DNA of 64,000 nucleotides from Tenacibaculum haliotis. Lineage in GTDB: Bacteria; Bacteroidota; Bacteroidia; Flavobacteriales; Flavobacteriaceae. Below, piece after piece: positions 36,011 through 44,576 of this stretch (the stretch's first letter is position 1; each line of letters starts with the position of its first letter). The DNA is taken from contig NZ_JAOBTH010000024.1 in assembly GCF_025215075.1 (NCBI RefSeq), forward strand, positions 62,001-126,000, given 5' to 3'. Below the pieces are notes generated by a model. The model was not told the origin of the DNA and made no database searches. It saw only the letters and a list, made by a program, of their open reading frames with translations. The translations under genes were made by a program, and so were the position numbers.

Positions 36011-37444
36011 ATGGATAAAATTTATAATGTAGGTATTATTGGTGGTGGAATTTCTGGTGTTGTTGTAGCGTTAGAATTAGCTAAACACAACGTTGACACT
36101 ATTTTATTTGAACAAGAAAAAAGTCTTGTAAATGGCCCTCCTTTTTGTCATTTACATGCTGGCGGTAATTTATATCCCGACATTTCTGATGAGCAATGTA
36201 AAATACTTATGAAAGAAGCGATAGGTATGGCAAGATTATTCCCACAATCTATTGACGAAAGGCCTACTTTTATTAGCATTCCTACATCAGAAAAATACGA
36301 AGTAAGTAAAATTAATAGTCGTCTTGAAATGCTGGTCGAGTATTACAAAAAATTAATAACCGAAGATCCTTTTAATAAAGTTCTCGGCGCTCCAGAAGAT
36401 TATTATAAAGCATATACTAAAGACGATTTAAATGCTTTAGCAAAACAACCAACTGTTAAACATCCAAAATCAGCTGATGAATGGATGTCGAATACTATTA
36501 AATTAATTGATTATAAAAAATTAAAAACACCGGTATACATAGTTCAAGAATATGGGTGGAATCTTTTTAGGTTAGGAGCCCAAGCTCAATTAGCTTTAAA
36601 TAAAACCGAGAAATGTACTCTAAAAACTAATACTAATGTTACGAATATTAAAGATGTTCGGAATAAAAATGTAGATTACAACTGGGAAGTACAGACTAGT
36701 GATTCATTGTATAAAGTTAACTATTTGATAAATTCATGTGGATTTAAAACAGGAGAAATTGATACTCATTTAGACTTAAATGCAGCTCGTTTAATTGAAT
36801 TTAAAGCTGCCTATGTTTCTAAATGGAAACCTATTTCAGGTTTAATTCCTGAACTTATTTTTCACGGTGAACGTGGTACACCAAACGGAATGGTACAACT
36901 GACCCCTTATTGTGAAGATTATTATCAAATTCATGGAATGACAGCGGATGTTACCTTATTCAAAAATGGATTGATACACTCTAAAAATAATGAACCGCAG
37001 CCTAAATTTAACGATGCTATTAATCAAAAAATACATCATGGTTGGAAAAAAGAAGAAATAAAAACAAGAACTGAAAACGCTATTAAACTTGTTACTCAGT
37101 TTTTACCTACATTTAAATCTGCTACCGTTGGAGGACCTCCACTTTACGGAGCCCAACAGATTCATGGTGATGATCCAAATTTAAGAGTTGGTGAAGTTAG
37201 TTTTCCTCATAAATATTATGCACGATGTGAAATTATTAAAGCCTCATCTGCCTTAACCGTTGCAAATAAAATAATTCATAAAATCCAGGAAGAAAAAATT
37301 ATCCCTTTAATTCCAAAAAGCTTACCTCAAAATTTATTATTAGATCGTATTTCAAAAAACGAAATTAACAAACTAGCTAGTAAATTAGCCATTCAACGTG
37401 GTTACCCAAAAGCATTATCTCAACTGGTTATTGATAGAAAATAA
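36011..37444 (+). CDS. FAD-dependent oxidoreductase (DAO-like)
   Basis: 477 residues from MDKIYNVGIIGGGISG; an upstream GTG-type extension into the HAD gene is unlikely. The Rossmann FAD-binding motif GIIGGGISGVVVALELAKHN with the acidic end of strand 2 (ILFEQE) is clear. A second segment (about 235-290) has YLINSCGFKTGEID, as in DAO/malate-quinone-type proteins, and the C-terminus has RVGEVSFPHKYYARCEIIKASSAL. The substrate is not recognisable. It is likely co-transcribed with the HAD phosphatase. Confidence 0.82.
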   Translation: MDKIYNVGIIGGGISGVVVALELAKHNVDTILFEQEKSLVNGPPFCHLHAGGNLYPDISDEQCKILMKEAIGMARLFPQSIDERPTFISIPTSEKYEVSKINSRLEMLVEYYKKLITEDPFNKVLGAPEDYYKAYTKDDLNALAKQPTVKHPKSADEWMSNTIKLIDYKKLKTPVYIVQEYGWNLFRLGAQAQLALNKTEKCTLKTNTNVTNIKDVRNKNVDYNWEVQTSDSLYKVNYLINSCGFKTGEIDTHLDLNAARLIEFKAAYVSKWKPISGLIPELIFHGERGTPNGMVQLTPYCEDYYQIHGMTADVTLFKNGLIHSKNNEPQPKFNDAINQKIHHGWKKEEIKTRTENAIKLVTQFLPTFKSATVGGPPLYGAQQIHGDDPNLRVGEVSFPHKYYARCEIIKASSALTVANKIIHKIQEEKIIPLIPKSLPQNLLLDRISKNEINKLASKLAIQRGYPKALSQLVIDRK

Positions 37445-37496
37445 TACTACTTTCTAAAACCTGATAAAAATCATGTTTTAAACAAATATATCTGTA

Positions 37497-37504
37497 TATT
37501 TTTG
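37497..37504 (+). promoter_or_regulatory. -7 element before the 44-residue ORF
   Basis: TATTTTTG fits TAnnTTTG, 22 bases before the small ORF start. Confidence 0.5.
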
Positions 37505-37525
37505 TAGTGTTAATTTAGATACAAC

Positions 37526-37660
37526 ATGATACAATTAGTTAATACCCCTCTAGTTTCTTGGACAAACGGCACCATTATGATTGCAATATTTGGGTTGGTT
37601 TGTATAGGGCTAGTTGTTACACTTTTACTTCTTATAAGTACTGGCAAGAAAAAAGAATAG
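37526..37660 (+). CDS. 44-residue single-helix membrane protein
   Basis: The ORF starts MIQLVNTPLVSWTNGTIM, has one strong transmembrane helix (about residues 17-38: IMIAIFGLVCIGLVVTLLLL) and ends STGKKKE. It has its own promoter-like element and is followed by two tandem hairpins. No family recognised. The polar N-terminus and KKK tail predict N-out, C-in topology. Confidence 0.72.
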   Translation: MIQLVNTPLVSWTNGTIMIAIFGLVCIGLVVTLLLLISTGKKKE

Positions 37661-37687
37661 CAAATTGTATTAAATATTTTTTTAATA

Positions 37688-37762
37688 GTTGATTTTAGGA
37701 GAAGTGCTCTGTTTATATGTTGGTGGTTTAACGTCTAGAGTACTTCTTCTTATTTAAAAGTA
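37688..37762 (+). repeat. Hairpin-forming tandem unit R1
   Basis: A 75-base unit GTTGATTTTAGGAGAAGTGC... ending TTCTTCTTATTTAAAAGTA. Its arms AGGAGAAGTGCTCT and AGAGTACTTCTTCT pair over 14 bases with two G-U pairs. Roughly 70 percent of positions match the next unit, including the loop segment CTGTTTATAT. Confidence 0.75.
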
Positions 37763-37837
37763 GTTAATTTAAGAAGAAATGGTGCTGTTTATATACTGGG
37801 GGATAGTATTCAGAACATTTCTTCTTATTTAAATGCA
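37763..37837 (+). repeat. Hairpin-forming tandem unit R2
   Basis: The second 75-base unit, GTTAATTTAAGAAGAAATGG... ending TTCTTATTTAAATGCA. Arms AAGAAGAAATG and CATTTCTTCTT pair perfectly; relative to R1, a G-C pair has become A-T by a double change. Its end overlaps the last codons of the converging acyl-CoA dehydrogenase gene. Confidence 0.75.
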
Positions 37838-39003
37838 TTTAAACCAGTAATATCTAAACCGGTAATTAATAAATGAACATCATGTGTTCCTTCATAGGTA
37901 ATTACGCTTTCTAAATTCATAGCATGTCTCATAATAGAATATTCTCCTGATATTCCCATAGCTCCTAAAATTTGCCTTGCCTCTCTTGCTATTTTTATAG
38001 CCATATCTACATTATTACGTTTTGCCATAGATATTTGAGCAGATGTTGCGCGTCCTTCATTTTTTAACACACCTAACCTCCATGTTAATAATTGTGCTTT
38101 GGTGATTTCAGTAATCATTTCGGCTAATTTTTTTTGTTGTAATTGAAACTGACCTATAGGTTTACCAAACTGTGTACGCTCTTTTGCATAACGCAAAGCA
38201 GTATCATAACAATCCATTGCAGCACCAATAGCACCCCAAGCAATACCGTAACGAGCGGCATCTAAACACAACAAAGGTGCTCCTAATCCAGATTTATTTG
38301 GTAATATGTTTTCTTTAGGAATTTTAACATTATCAAAAATAAGCTCACCAGTTATTGATGCCCTTAACGACCATTTATTATGTGTTTCGGGTGTAGAAAA
38401 ACCTTCCATACCTCTTTCAACAAGTAAACCATGAATACGTCCTTCTTCATTTTTTGCCCAAACCACTGCAACATCACAAATTGGCGCGTTAGAAATCCAC
38501 ATTTTAGCTCCGTTTAACAAATAATGATCTCCCATGTCTTTAAACTTGGTTTCCATGCCTGACGGATTACTTCCATGGTTAGGTTCTGTTAACCCAAAGC
38601 TTCCCATCCATTCGCCTGATGCTAATTTTGGTAAATATTTTTTTCGTTGTGCTTCATTTCCGTAATTATAAATTGGGCCCATTACTAACGAAGATTGTAC
38701 CGAAGCGGTAGATCTAATTCCGCTATCACCACGTTCTAATTCCTGCATAATTAATCCGTAGGAAATTTGATCTAATCCTGCGCCTCCATATTCAGTAGGA
38801 ATATACGAACCAAAAGCACCAACCTCAGCTAAACCATTAACTAATTGTGTTGGAAATTTTGCTTCTTGCGCAGCATCTTCAATAATTGGAGATAAATTTT
38901 TCTTTACCCATTCACGGGCTGTATCTCTAACAAGTTTGTGTTCATCAGTTAACAAATCATCAGTTTGATAATAATCAGGTGCTTGAAATAAATCGGCTTT
39001 CAT
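37825..39003 (-). CDS. Acyl-CoA dehydrogenase, glutaryl-CoA dehydrogenase type
   Basis: 392 residues of the acyl-CoA dehydrogenase fold. FAD-contacting GSFGLTEPNHGSNPSGMET, KMWISNAPI, ERTQFGKPIGQFQLQQKKLAEM and the catalytic Glu in ITYEGTHDVHLLITG (about residue 370) are all present. The EPNHGSNPSGMET segment and the YEGTHDVH end resemble glutaryl-CoA dehydrogenase (lysine/tryptophan breakdown), which oxidises and decarboxylates glutaryl-CoA to crotonyl-CoA. It is a single gene, divergent from rnpA. Confidence 0.88.
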   Translation of the reverse strand: MKADLFQAPDYYQTDDLLTDEHKLVRDTAREWVKKNLSPIIEDAAQEAKFPTQLVNGLAEVGAFGSYIPTEYGGAGLDQISYGLIMQELERGDSGIRSTASVQSSLVMGPIYNYGNEAQRKKYLPKLASGEWMGSFGLTEPNHGSNPSGMETKFKDMGDHYLLNGAKMWISNAPICDVAVVWAKNEEGRIHGLLVERGMEGFSTPETHNKWSLRASITGELIFDNVKIPKENILPNKSGLGAPLLCLDAARYGIAWGAIGAAMDCYDTALRYAKERTQFGKPIGQFQLQQKKLAEMITEITKAQLLTWRLGVLKNEGRATSAQISMAKRNNVDMAIKIAREARQILGAMGISGEYSIMRHAMNLESVITYEGTHDVHLLITGLDITGLNAFK

Positions 39004-39129
39004 AAGTTTACTTTAAAGTTAATTACTAACGTTGTATATGTTGATGATTTGTAAATTAATTACAGTGGTTCTATTTAAAAGTATTGATTCAAAAATACTC
39101 AAAAAAAAGGTTTTTAGTAGCGATTTATG

Positions 39130-39137
39130 TATGTTTG
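39130..39137 (+). promoter_or_regulatory. -7 element for rnpA, nearly leaderless
   Basis: TATGTTTG fits TAnnTTTG and ends six bases before the rnpA start codon. Confidence 0.55.
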
Positions 39138-39143
39138 TAATAG

Positions 39144-39527
39144 ATGAGATTTACGCTAGGACAACAAGAACGATTAAAGAGCAAAAAGCTAATAGAAAAA
39201 CTATATGAAGAAGGGAAATCTATAAAGGTTTTTCCGCTTCGAATGGTATATGTACAAACTGAACATACTTCAAAATTTCCTGTTCAGGTTGGGGTTTCTG
39301 TTCCAAAAAGGAATTTTAAAAGCGCTGTTGATAGAAATCGCATAAAACGCTTATTGCGAGAAACCTACAGAAAAGAAAAACACACGGTTTATGACGCTGT
39401 AAATCAACCGTATGTATTTATGATTTCTTATATTGCAAAAGATGAATGGACGTATGCTGATATAGAGCGTAAAATGCAGAAATTATTAACACTTTTTGTA
39501 GCAGAAACTACCAAGGATGAAAAATAG
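39144..39527 (+). CDS. rnpA: Ribonuclease P protein component
   Basis: The protein subunit of RNase P, which trims 5' leaders from pre-tRNA. The 127 residues begin MRFTLGQQERLKSKKLIEKLY and include VGVSVPKRNFKSAVDRNRIKRLLRET, the conserved RNR motif helix. rpmH and dnaA are not adjacent, as is usual in Bacteroidota, where rnpA is often followed by an S41 protease. It overlaps that gene by 11 bases. Confidence 0.96.
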   Translation: MRFTLGQQERLKSKKLIEKLYEEGKSIKVFPLRMVYVQTEHTSKFPVQVGVSVPKRNFKSAVDRNRIKRLLRETYRKEKHTVYDAVNQPYVFMISYIAKDEWTYADIERKMQKLLTLFVAETTKDEK

Positions 39528-41142
39528 AAAAGTACTTTTTTTTAGCGCTCTAGTTATTATCTCATTGTTATTCTCATTTCAATCTCGTTTTTTTGAAATA
39601 GCGAAACAAATAGAAATTTACAATAACTTATTTAAAGAGTTAAACATTAATTATATTAATGAAATTAACCCTGGTGATTTAACCGATAAAGCAATTAAAA
39701 ACACGCTTAAAAACTTAGATCCTTATACCAATTTTTACAACGAACAAGATGTTGAAGATGCTCGTATTCGTCGTGAAGGAGAATATGGCGGCATCGGAAT
39801 TACTACTTTTTACACAAAAAAAGGAATTGTTATTGCGGAAGTTTATAAAGGTTTTTCTGCGGATAAAGCAGGTTTAAAAACTGGGGATATTATTACCACT
39901 GTAAATGGGCAAAAATTAATTGAATTAGAGAAAAGTCAATATTCTCAAATGATAAAAGGAACTCCAAATAAAGAGCTTTCTTTAATTATTCTTAGAAACA
40001 ACATCGCAAAAAACATCAGCTTAAAGCTAGATAAAGTTATTGTAAATCCAGTGCCTTTTTACGATATGATTGATGCCGAAACTGGGTATATTATTTTAAC
40101 TCAATTTACCAATCAGAAGGCAACACAACAGGTTTCTAAAGCTTTTAGTGAATTGAAAGAAAAGGGAATGAAAAAGTTAGTGTTCGATTTACGTAGTAAC
40201 CCTGGTGGTTCGTTATTTGATGCCGTAAATATTACTAATTTATTTATCCCTAAAGGATTAAAAGTAGTTGATACTCGTGGTAAGATTAAAAAAAATAGCA
40301 GAACTTATAACACCAATAGAGAGCCATTAGACACTGAAATTCCTATCGTTATTTTAATAAATGGGCGTTCTGCATCGGCTTCTGAAATTGTTTCTGGAGC
40401 TTTACAAGACTACGATCGTGCCGTAATTATGGGCGAACGTTCTTTTGGTAAAGGTTTGGTACAGCGATATTTTGAGCTGAATTACGGAACCCAAATGAAA
40501 GCAACTATTTCTAAATATTATACGCCTAGTGGCCGTTGTATTCAGGAATTAGATTATTCTAATCGTGATACAAAAACAGGTAAAGTTCCAAAGTTTTCTG
40601 ACGGAGCGGTAAGTTTATTTACAACACAAAACGGACGAACAGTTTATGACGGTGGCGGGGTAACACCAGATATAAAAATGAATTTTTCTAAAAAAACTAC
40701 CGAAACTAAAAAATTGCTCAAATCAAGAGCAATCTTTAATTTTGTAACTGATTTTACGAATAAAAATCAAAATTTAACTACTGAAAACTATCTTTTTAAA
40801 ACTACTGATTTCAAAAATTTTAAAAACTACTTATTAAACAAAGACACTGTTTTTATAACTAAAGAAGAAAAATTATTTAAAACCGCATACCTTGCTGTAA
40901 AAAACAATGCTACTATTTCATCAGAATACAATACCATTCTTCAAAAATTAAAAAAAGAAAAAGTTAGTAAAATAGCATTGAATGAAGATGTTTTATCTAA
41001 AAATATACAAAACGAAATTGTAAAGCGATATGCCTACAAAGAAGGGATGTTTAAACATCAACTTCAAAATGATGAAACCATAAATAAAGCAGTAAACTTA
41101 CTAAAGAATCAAAAAAAATATAATGCTATTTTAACAAAATAG
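39517..41142 (+). CDS. S41 family C-terminal processing peptidase
   Basis: 541 residues. An N-terminal signal/anchor helix (MKNRKVLFFSALVIISLLFSF) places it in the periplasm. A PDZ domain (about 75-160; GGIGITTF, SADKAGLKTGDIITTVNG) precedes the protease core with the Ser-Lys dyad: NGRSASASEIVSGAL (about 285-299) and GERSFGKGLVQ (about 307-317). The C-terminal 130 residues are helical and Lys-rich. Tail-specific proteases process envelope proteins. Coupled to rnpA by overlap. Confidence 0.93.
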   Translation: MKNRKVLFFSALVIISLLFSFQSRFFEIAKQIEIYNNLFKELNINYINEINPGDLTDKAIKNTLKNLDPYTNFYNEQDVEDARIRREGEYGGIGITTFYTKKGIVIAEVYKGFSADKAGLKTGDIITTVNGQKLIELEKSQYSQMIKGTPNKELSLIILRNNIAKNISLKLDKVIVNPVPFYDMIDAETGYIILTQFTNQKATQQVSKAFSELKEKGMKKLVFDLRSNPGGSLFDAVNITNLFIPKGLKVVDTRGKIKKNSRTYNTNREPLDTEIPIVILINGRSASASEIVSGALQDYDRAVIMGERSFGKGLVQRYFELNYGTQMKATISKYYTPSGRCIQELDYSNRDTKTGKVPKFSDGAVSLFTTQNGRTVYDGGGVTPDIKMNFSKKTTETKKLLKSRAIFNFVTDFTNKNQNLTTENYLFKTTDFKNFKNYLLNKDTVFITKEEKLFKTAYLAVKNNATISSEYNTILQKLKKEKVSKIALNEDVLSKNIQNEIVKRYAYKEGMFKHQLQNDETINKAVNLLKNQKKYNAILTK

Positions 41143-41160
41143 TATCCATAACATAATTTG

Positions 41161-41168
41161 TATCTTTG
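41161..41168 (+). promoter_or_regulatory. -7 element for the nucleosidase-like gene
   Basis: TATCTTTG fits TAnnTTTG, 16 bases before the start codon. Confidence 0.6.
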
Positions 41169-41184
41169 ACCTTTAAAAATAAAT

Positions 41185-42864
41185 ATGTCAAAACCCAACC
41201 ATAAAGAACGTACCAGAGCCCAAGAATCAACCAATGCCATAGAAAAATTATACATTTCTATGCGTCATTTATTTAGTCGTGGTTTTTATAAACCGATGGG
41301 AATTTCTGGAGAAACATTACGTAAATCATTATTACAATTAAGACCTGAAATTTACGGATCGATTGCTGAAGATAAAACCGAATTAAACGGTTTAGTGTAT
41401 ATTATAGAGCGATTACCTGAAGGAATTGAAGAATGTCAGTTTATCTATTTAACAGCCGATGAAGGTTATAGGAACTCTAAATTCAAAACAATTGTTCCTC
41501 CAAAAAGAAGAAGAAATTGTTACCGTATTGATAAGGATCAAATGAATATTGAAATTACGCGTGGTCGTTCTGAAATTTACGATATTCTTACGCATCTTAC
41601 TTTCTTATTTATAGAATCTCATAAAATTAAAGATCGTGTTGTTATTGATAATGGCGATGGTTTTATTAGAGAATGGGTGCATTTAGAAGAGGTTGTTTTG
41701 TATAACAAAACACTTACTGATGAAGAAAAAGATGTAATTGTTGTACACCTTGGTAATATCTTAGGGCGAACATACGACGAGGTATACGATGCTTATAATA
41801 CGTTTGCTACTGAAGAAAACCCGAATCGTTTTTTCCACCTTATTTATTGGTTAGGTAAACTCGCTATAAACGAAGCACTTTTAGAAGAAAAACGCTCTGT
41901 AAAATTTAGTGCTGTTTTAATTGAAGAAATTGGGCATCATTTTTATGGTGAAATTTGGGCAAACAACATTAAAAAAAATCTTGTAGATAATAATTTACTA
42001 GAACGTCCTATTCATATTATTAGTGCCAATATGCACAGTGTTATGAATAGTATTTACGCACAAAACGCCTTACCAAAAGAAACAAAAAAACATAAAGGGT
42101 TTGAGCTTTTTGAGGTATTAAGTAATGCCAATAGTCAACCTTTACAAAAGGCTGTTAAAAATTACGCATCAGAAAACGGCTTGATTTATTTAAAAGATAC
42201 TTCAGGAACCAATATTAATGTTCAAATTATTGATACTGAAAAAATCGATTTAGATACAACTTCATATGAAAAAGTAAATTCTGTAAGTGAAAAACCAGTT
42301 ATTATTGTAATGGATTATGCTTTCGGAGAACAAGCATTTGAAACAATGGATGAACTGTTGAAGCCTTATAAAACAGGAAATAAATCTACTCATTTAGATG
42401 TTCTTTCGGTTTCTATTATGGGGAAAGCTGGTATTTTAGAAGGTGGTAAAGGTGATATTATGATTCCTTCTTCACATATTTTTGAAGGAACTGCTGATAA
42501 TTATCCGTTTAAAAACGAATTAGCAAAAGAAGATTTAGAAGGGTTCGGTGTACAAGTTTTTGATGGAACGATGGTGAGTGTATTAGGAACTTCTTTACAA
42601 AATAAAGACTTACTTAAATTCTTCCACGATTCTACCTGGAATGTTATTGGGTTAGAAATGGAAGGCGCGCATTATCAAAAAGCAATTCAGTCTGCTTCTA
42701 AAATTAGAGGAAATGTACGAGAAGATATTAAAGTAAGATATGCATATTATGCTTCAGATAACCCGTTAGAAACAGGTGCAACACTTGCTTCTGGAGGATT
42801 AGGAATGAGCGGAGTAACACCAACCTATGCGATTACTCAAAAAATATTAGAACAAATATTTTAG
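41185..42864 (+). CDS. Large protein with C-terminal nucleoside phosphorylase-like domain
   Basis: 559 residues. The C-terminal part (about 365-559) resembles the PNP/UDP family: DVLSVSIMGKAGILEGGKGDIMIP, then VIGLEMEGAHYQKAI (the Met-Glu purine/ribose-binding motif), followed by RYAYYASDNPLETGATLASGG. The N-terminal ~360 residues (ESTNAIEKLYISMRHLFSRGFY...) are a helical domain I cannot assign; I associate the full-length family with names such as AMP nucleosidase or DUF6909, without certainty. It is cytoplasmic, with its own promoter and terminator. A purine salvage role next to purD is plausible. Confidence 0.75.
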   Translation: MSKPNHKERTRAQESTNAIEKLYISMRHLFSRGFYKPMGISGETLRKSLLQLRPEIYGSIAEDKTELNGLVYIIERLPEGIEECQFIYLTADEGYRNSKFKTIVPPKRRRNCYRIDKDQMNIEITRGRSEIYDILTHLTFLFIESHKIKDRVVIDNGDGFIREWVHLEEVVLYNKTLTDEEKDVIVVHLGNILGRTYDEVYDAYNTFATEENPNRFFHLIYWLGKLAINEALLEEKRSVKFSAVLIEEIGHHFYGEIWANNIKKNLVDNNLLERPIHIISANMHSVMNSIYAQNALPKETKKHKGFELFEVLSNANSQPLQKAVKNYASENGLIYLKDTSGTNINVQIIDTEKIDLDTTSYEKVNSVSEKPVIIVMDYAFGEQAFETMDELLKPYKTGNKSTHLDVLSVSIMGKAGILEGGKGDIMIPSSHIFEGTADNYPFKNELAKEDLEGFGVQVFDGTMVSVLGTSLQNKDLLKFFHDSTWNVIGLEMEGAHYQKAIQSASKIRGNVREDIKVRYAYYASDNPLETGATLASGGLGMSGVTPTYAITQKILEQIF

Positions 42865-42894
42865 TCGCTAGGCAATTGCCAAAAAATAAATTTT

Positions 42895-42932
42895 AAAAAG
42901 GCTTCTTTTAAGTAAAAAAGAGGCCTTTTTTG
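42895..42932 (+). terminator. Terminator after the nucleosidase-like gene
   Basis: Arms AAAAAGGCTTCTTTT / AAAAGAGGCCTTTTT with one wobble pair, followed by a T-rich run. Confidence 0.85.
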
Positions 42933-42984
42933 TTTTTTATCCGATTTTTGAGAATTGTTTTGCTCATAGCCTTTTTTCTTGCTT

Positions 42985-42992
42985 TATATTTG
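42985..42992 (+). promoter_or_regulatory. -7 element for purD
   Basis: TATATTTG fits TAnnTTTG, 27 bases before the ATG at 43020. It lies inside a longer open frame, arguing that the frame upstream of 43020 is not coding. Confidence 0.65.
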
Positions 42993-43019
42993 CATTTACA
43001 ACACAACAATACAACAACA

Positions 43020-44294
43020 ATGAATATCTTAATTTTAGGATCTGGAGGTAGAGAGCATGCATTTGCTAAAAGCCTTTCAGAAAGTAACAAAACAAAAAAT
43101 CTTTTTGTAGCACCTGGTAACGCTGGTACAAGTAAAGTAGCTACAAATATTGCTATTAATCCTACCGATTTTAACAAAGTAAAAGAGGTTGTTTTACAAC
43201 ACAACATTACGATGGTAGTTGTAGGTCCTGAAGCGCCTTTGGTAGCGGGTATTCACGATTTTTTCTTAGCAGATAACGACTTAAAAAACATTCCTGTAAT
43301 TGGTCCCAAAAAAGACGGGGCTTTATTAGAAGGAAGTAAAGATTTTTCGAAGCAGTTTATGATAAAACATAATATCCCTACTGCAAAATACCAATCATTT
43401 ACCTCTGAAACTTTATCCGAAGGAAAAAACTTTTTAGAAACCTTACAACCGCCATTTGTTTTAAAAGCTGATGGATTAGCAGCTGGTAAAGGTGTTTTAA
43501 TCTTAAATGATTTAAACGAAGCTAAATCAGAATTAGAAGAAATGCTTTCGAATCAAAAATTTGGAGACGCTTCATCTACCGTAGTTATTGAAGAATTTTT
43601 AAACGGAATTGAACTTTCTGTATTTGTTTTAACTGATGGGAAAAATTATAAAATATTACCTTCTGCAAAAGATTACAAACGTATTGGTGAAGGTGATGTC
43701 GGTTTAAATACGGGCGGAATGGGCGCTATTTCTCCGGTTCCTTTTGCTACGGATGATTTTTTACAGAAAGTGGAAGATTTAGTCGTAAAACCAACTATTG
43801 ATGGTTTACAAAAAGACGGAATTGATTATCGTGGATTTATTTTTATCGGATTGATGAACGACAACGGAAACCCATCAGTAGTAGAATACAATGTGCGTAT
43901 GGGAGATCCTGAAACAGAGGTTGTTTTACCAAGAATTAAATCTGATTTACTTGATTTATTTGAAGGTGTTGCCAACCAAACTTTGCATGAAAAATCATAC
44001 GAAGTTACTTCTCAAACAGCTACAACGGTAATGTTAGTTGCGGGTGGTTATCCTGAAGCTTATCAAAAAGGGAAAGAAATTACGGGTTTCGAATCGGTAA
44101 ATAACGCTATTGTTTTTCATGCCGGAACTACCGAAAAAGACGGAAAAGTAGTCTCTAACGGAGGAAGAGTTATGGCTGTTACTTCTTTTGGCGATACTAT
44201 TGAAGAAGCACTTGAAAAGTCTTATAAAAGCATTGACAAAATTTCTTTTGAAGGTATGAATTACCGAAAAGACATCGGTTTCGATTTAATCTAA
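43020..44294 (+). CDS. purD: Phosphoribosylamine-glycine ligase
   Basis: GARS joins glycine to phosphoribosylamine with ATP in purine synthesis. I use the ATG at 43020 (MNILILGSGGREHAFAKSL, 424 residues), since the hydrophobic upstream extension is promoter sequence. Visible motifs: VAPGNAGTSKVA, VVGPEAPLV, the ATP-grasp VLKADGLAAGKGVLI, NTGGMGAISPVP and VEYNVRMGDPETEVVLPR. Normal length. A strong terminator follows. Confidence 0.97.
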   Translation: MNILILGSGGREHAFAKSLSESNKTKNLFVAPGNAGTSKVATNIAINPTDFNKVKEVVLQHNITMVVVGPEAPLVAGIHDFFLADNDLKNIPVIGPKKDGALLEGSKDFSKQFMIKHNIPTAKYQSFTSETLSEGKNFLETLQPPFVLKADGLAAGKGVLILNDLNEAKSELEEMLSNQKFGDASSTVVIEEFLNGIELSVFVLTDGKNYKILPSAKDYKRIGEGDVGLNTGGMGAISPVPFATDDFLQKVEDLVVKPTIDGLQKDGIDYRGFIFIGLMNDNGNPSVVEYNVRMGDPETEVVLPRIKSDLLDLFEGVANQTLHEKSYEVTSQTATTVMLVAGGYPEAYQKGKEITGFESVNNAIVFHAGTTEKDGKVVSNGGRVMAVTSFGDTIEEALEKSYKSIDKISFEGMNYRKDIGFDLI

Positions 44295-44317
44295 AATTAG
44301 AAATAACTTATATATCA

Positions 44318-44351
44318 AAAAAAGCGTTACTTTAAAAGTGACGCTTTTTTT
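44318..44351 (+). terminator. Terminator after purD
   Basis: Arms AAAAAAGCGTTACTT / AAGTGACGCTTTTTT with one wobble pair, and a run of T's. The remaining bases to 44576 hold nothing I can support. Confidence 0.85.
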
Positions 44352-44576
44352 ATAATTATTGATTAATCCCCCAATTATCAATATGAATATCTTGTGTATT
44401 ATACTACAAATATCAACATAAAAAACAAGTTGAATTATAACATTTGTACGGATTGCTTAAAATTTTGTGTAAATGACAAAAACTACTGTTTATTCGGTTT
44501 TAAGTTAAAAAAAACACTTAAAATCAACAACTTACAACCAAAATTAGTTTTAAAGTACTGTAAACGCTATCGGTTT

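Noticed and set aside
42930-43019. Hydrophobic N-terminal extension of purD, resembling a signal peptide
   Set aside because: It contains the purD promoter element and PurD is cytoplasmic; the ATG at 43020 gives the normal start.
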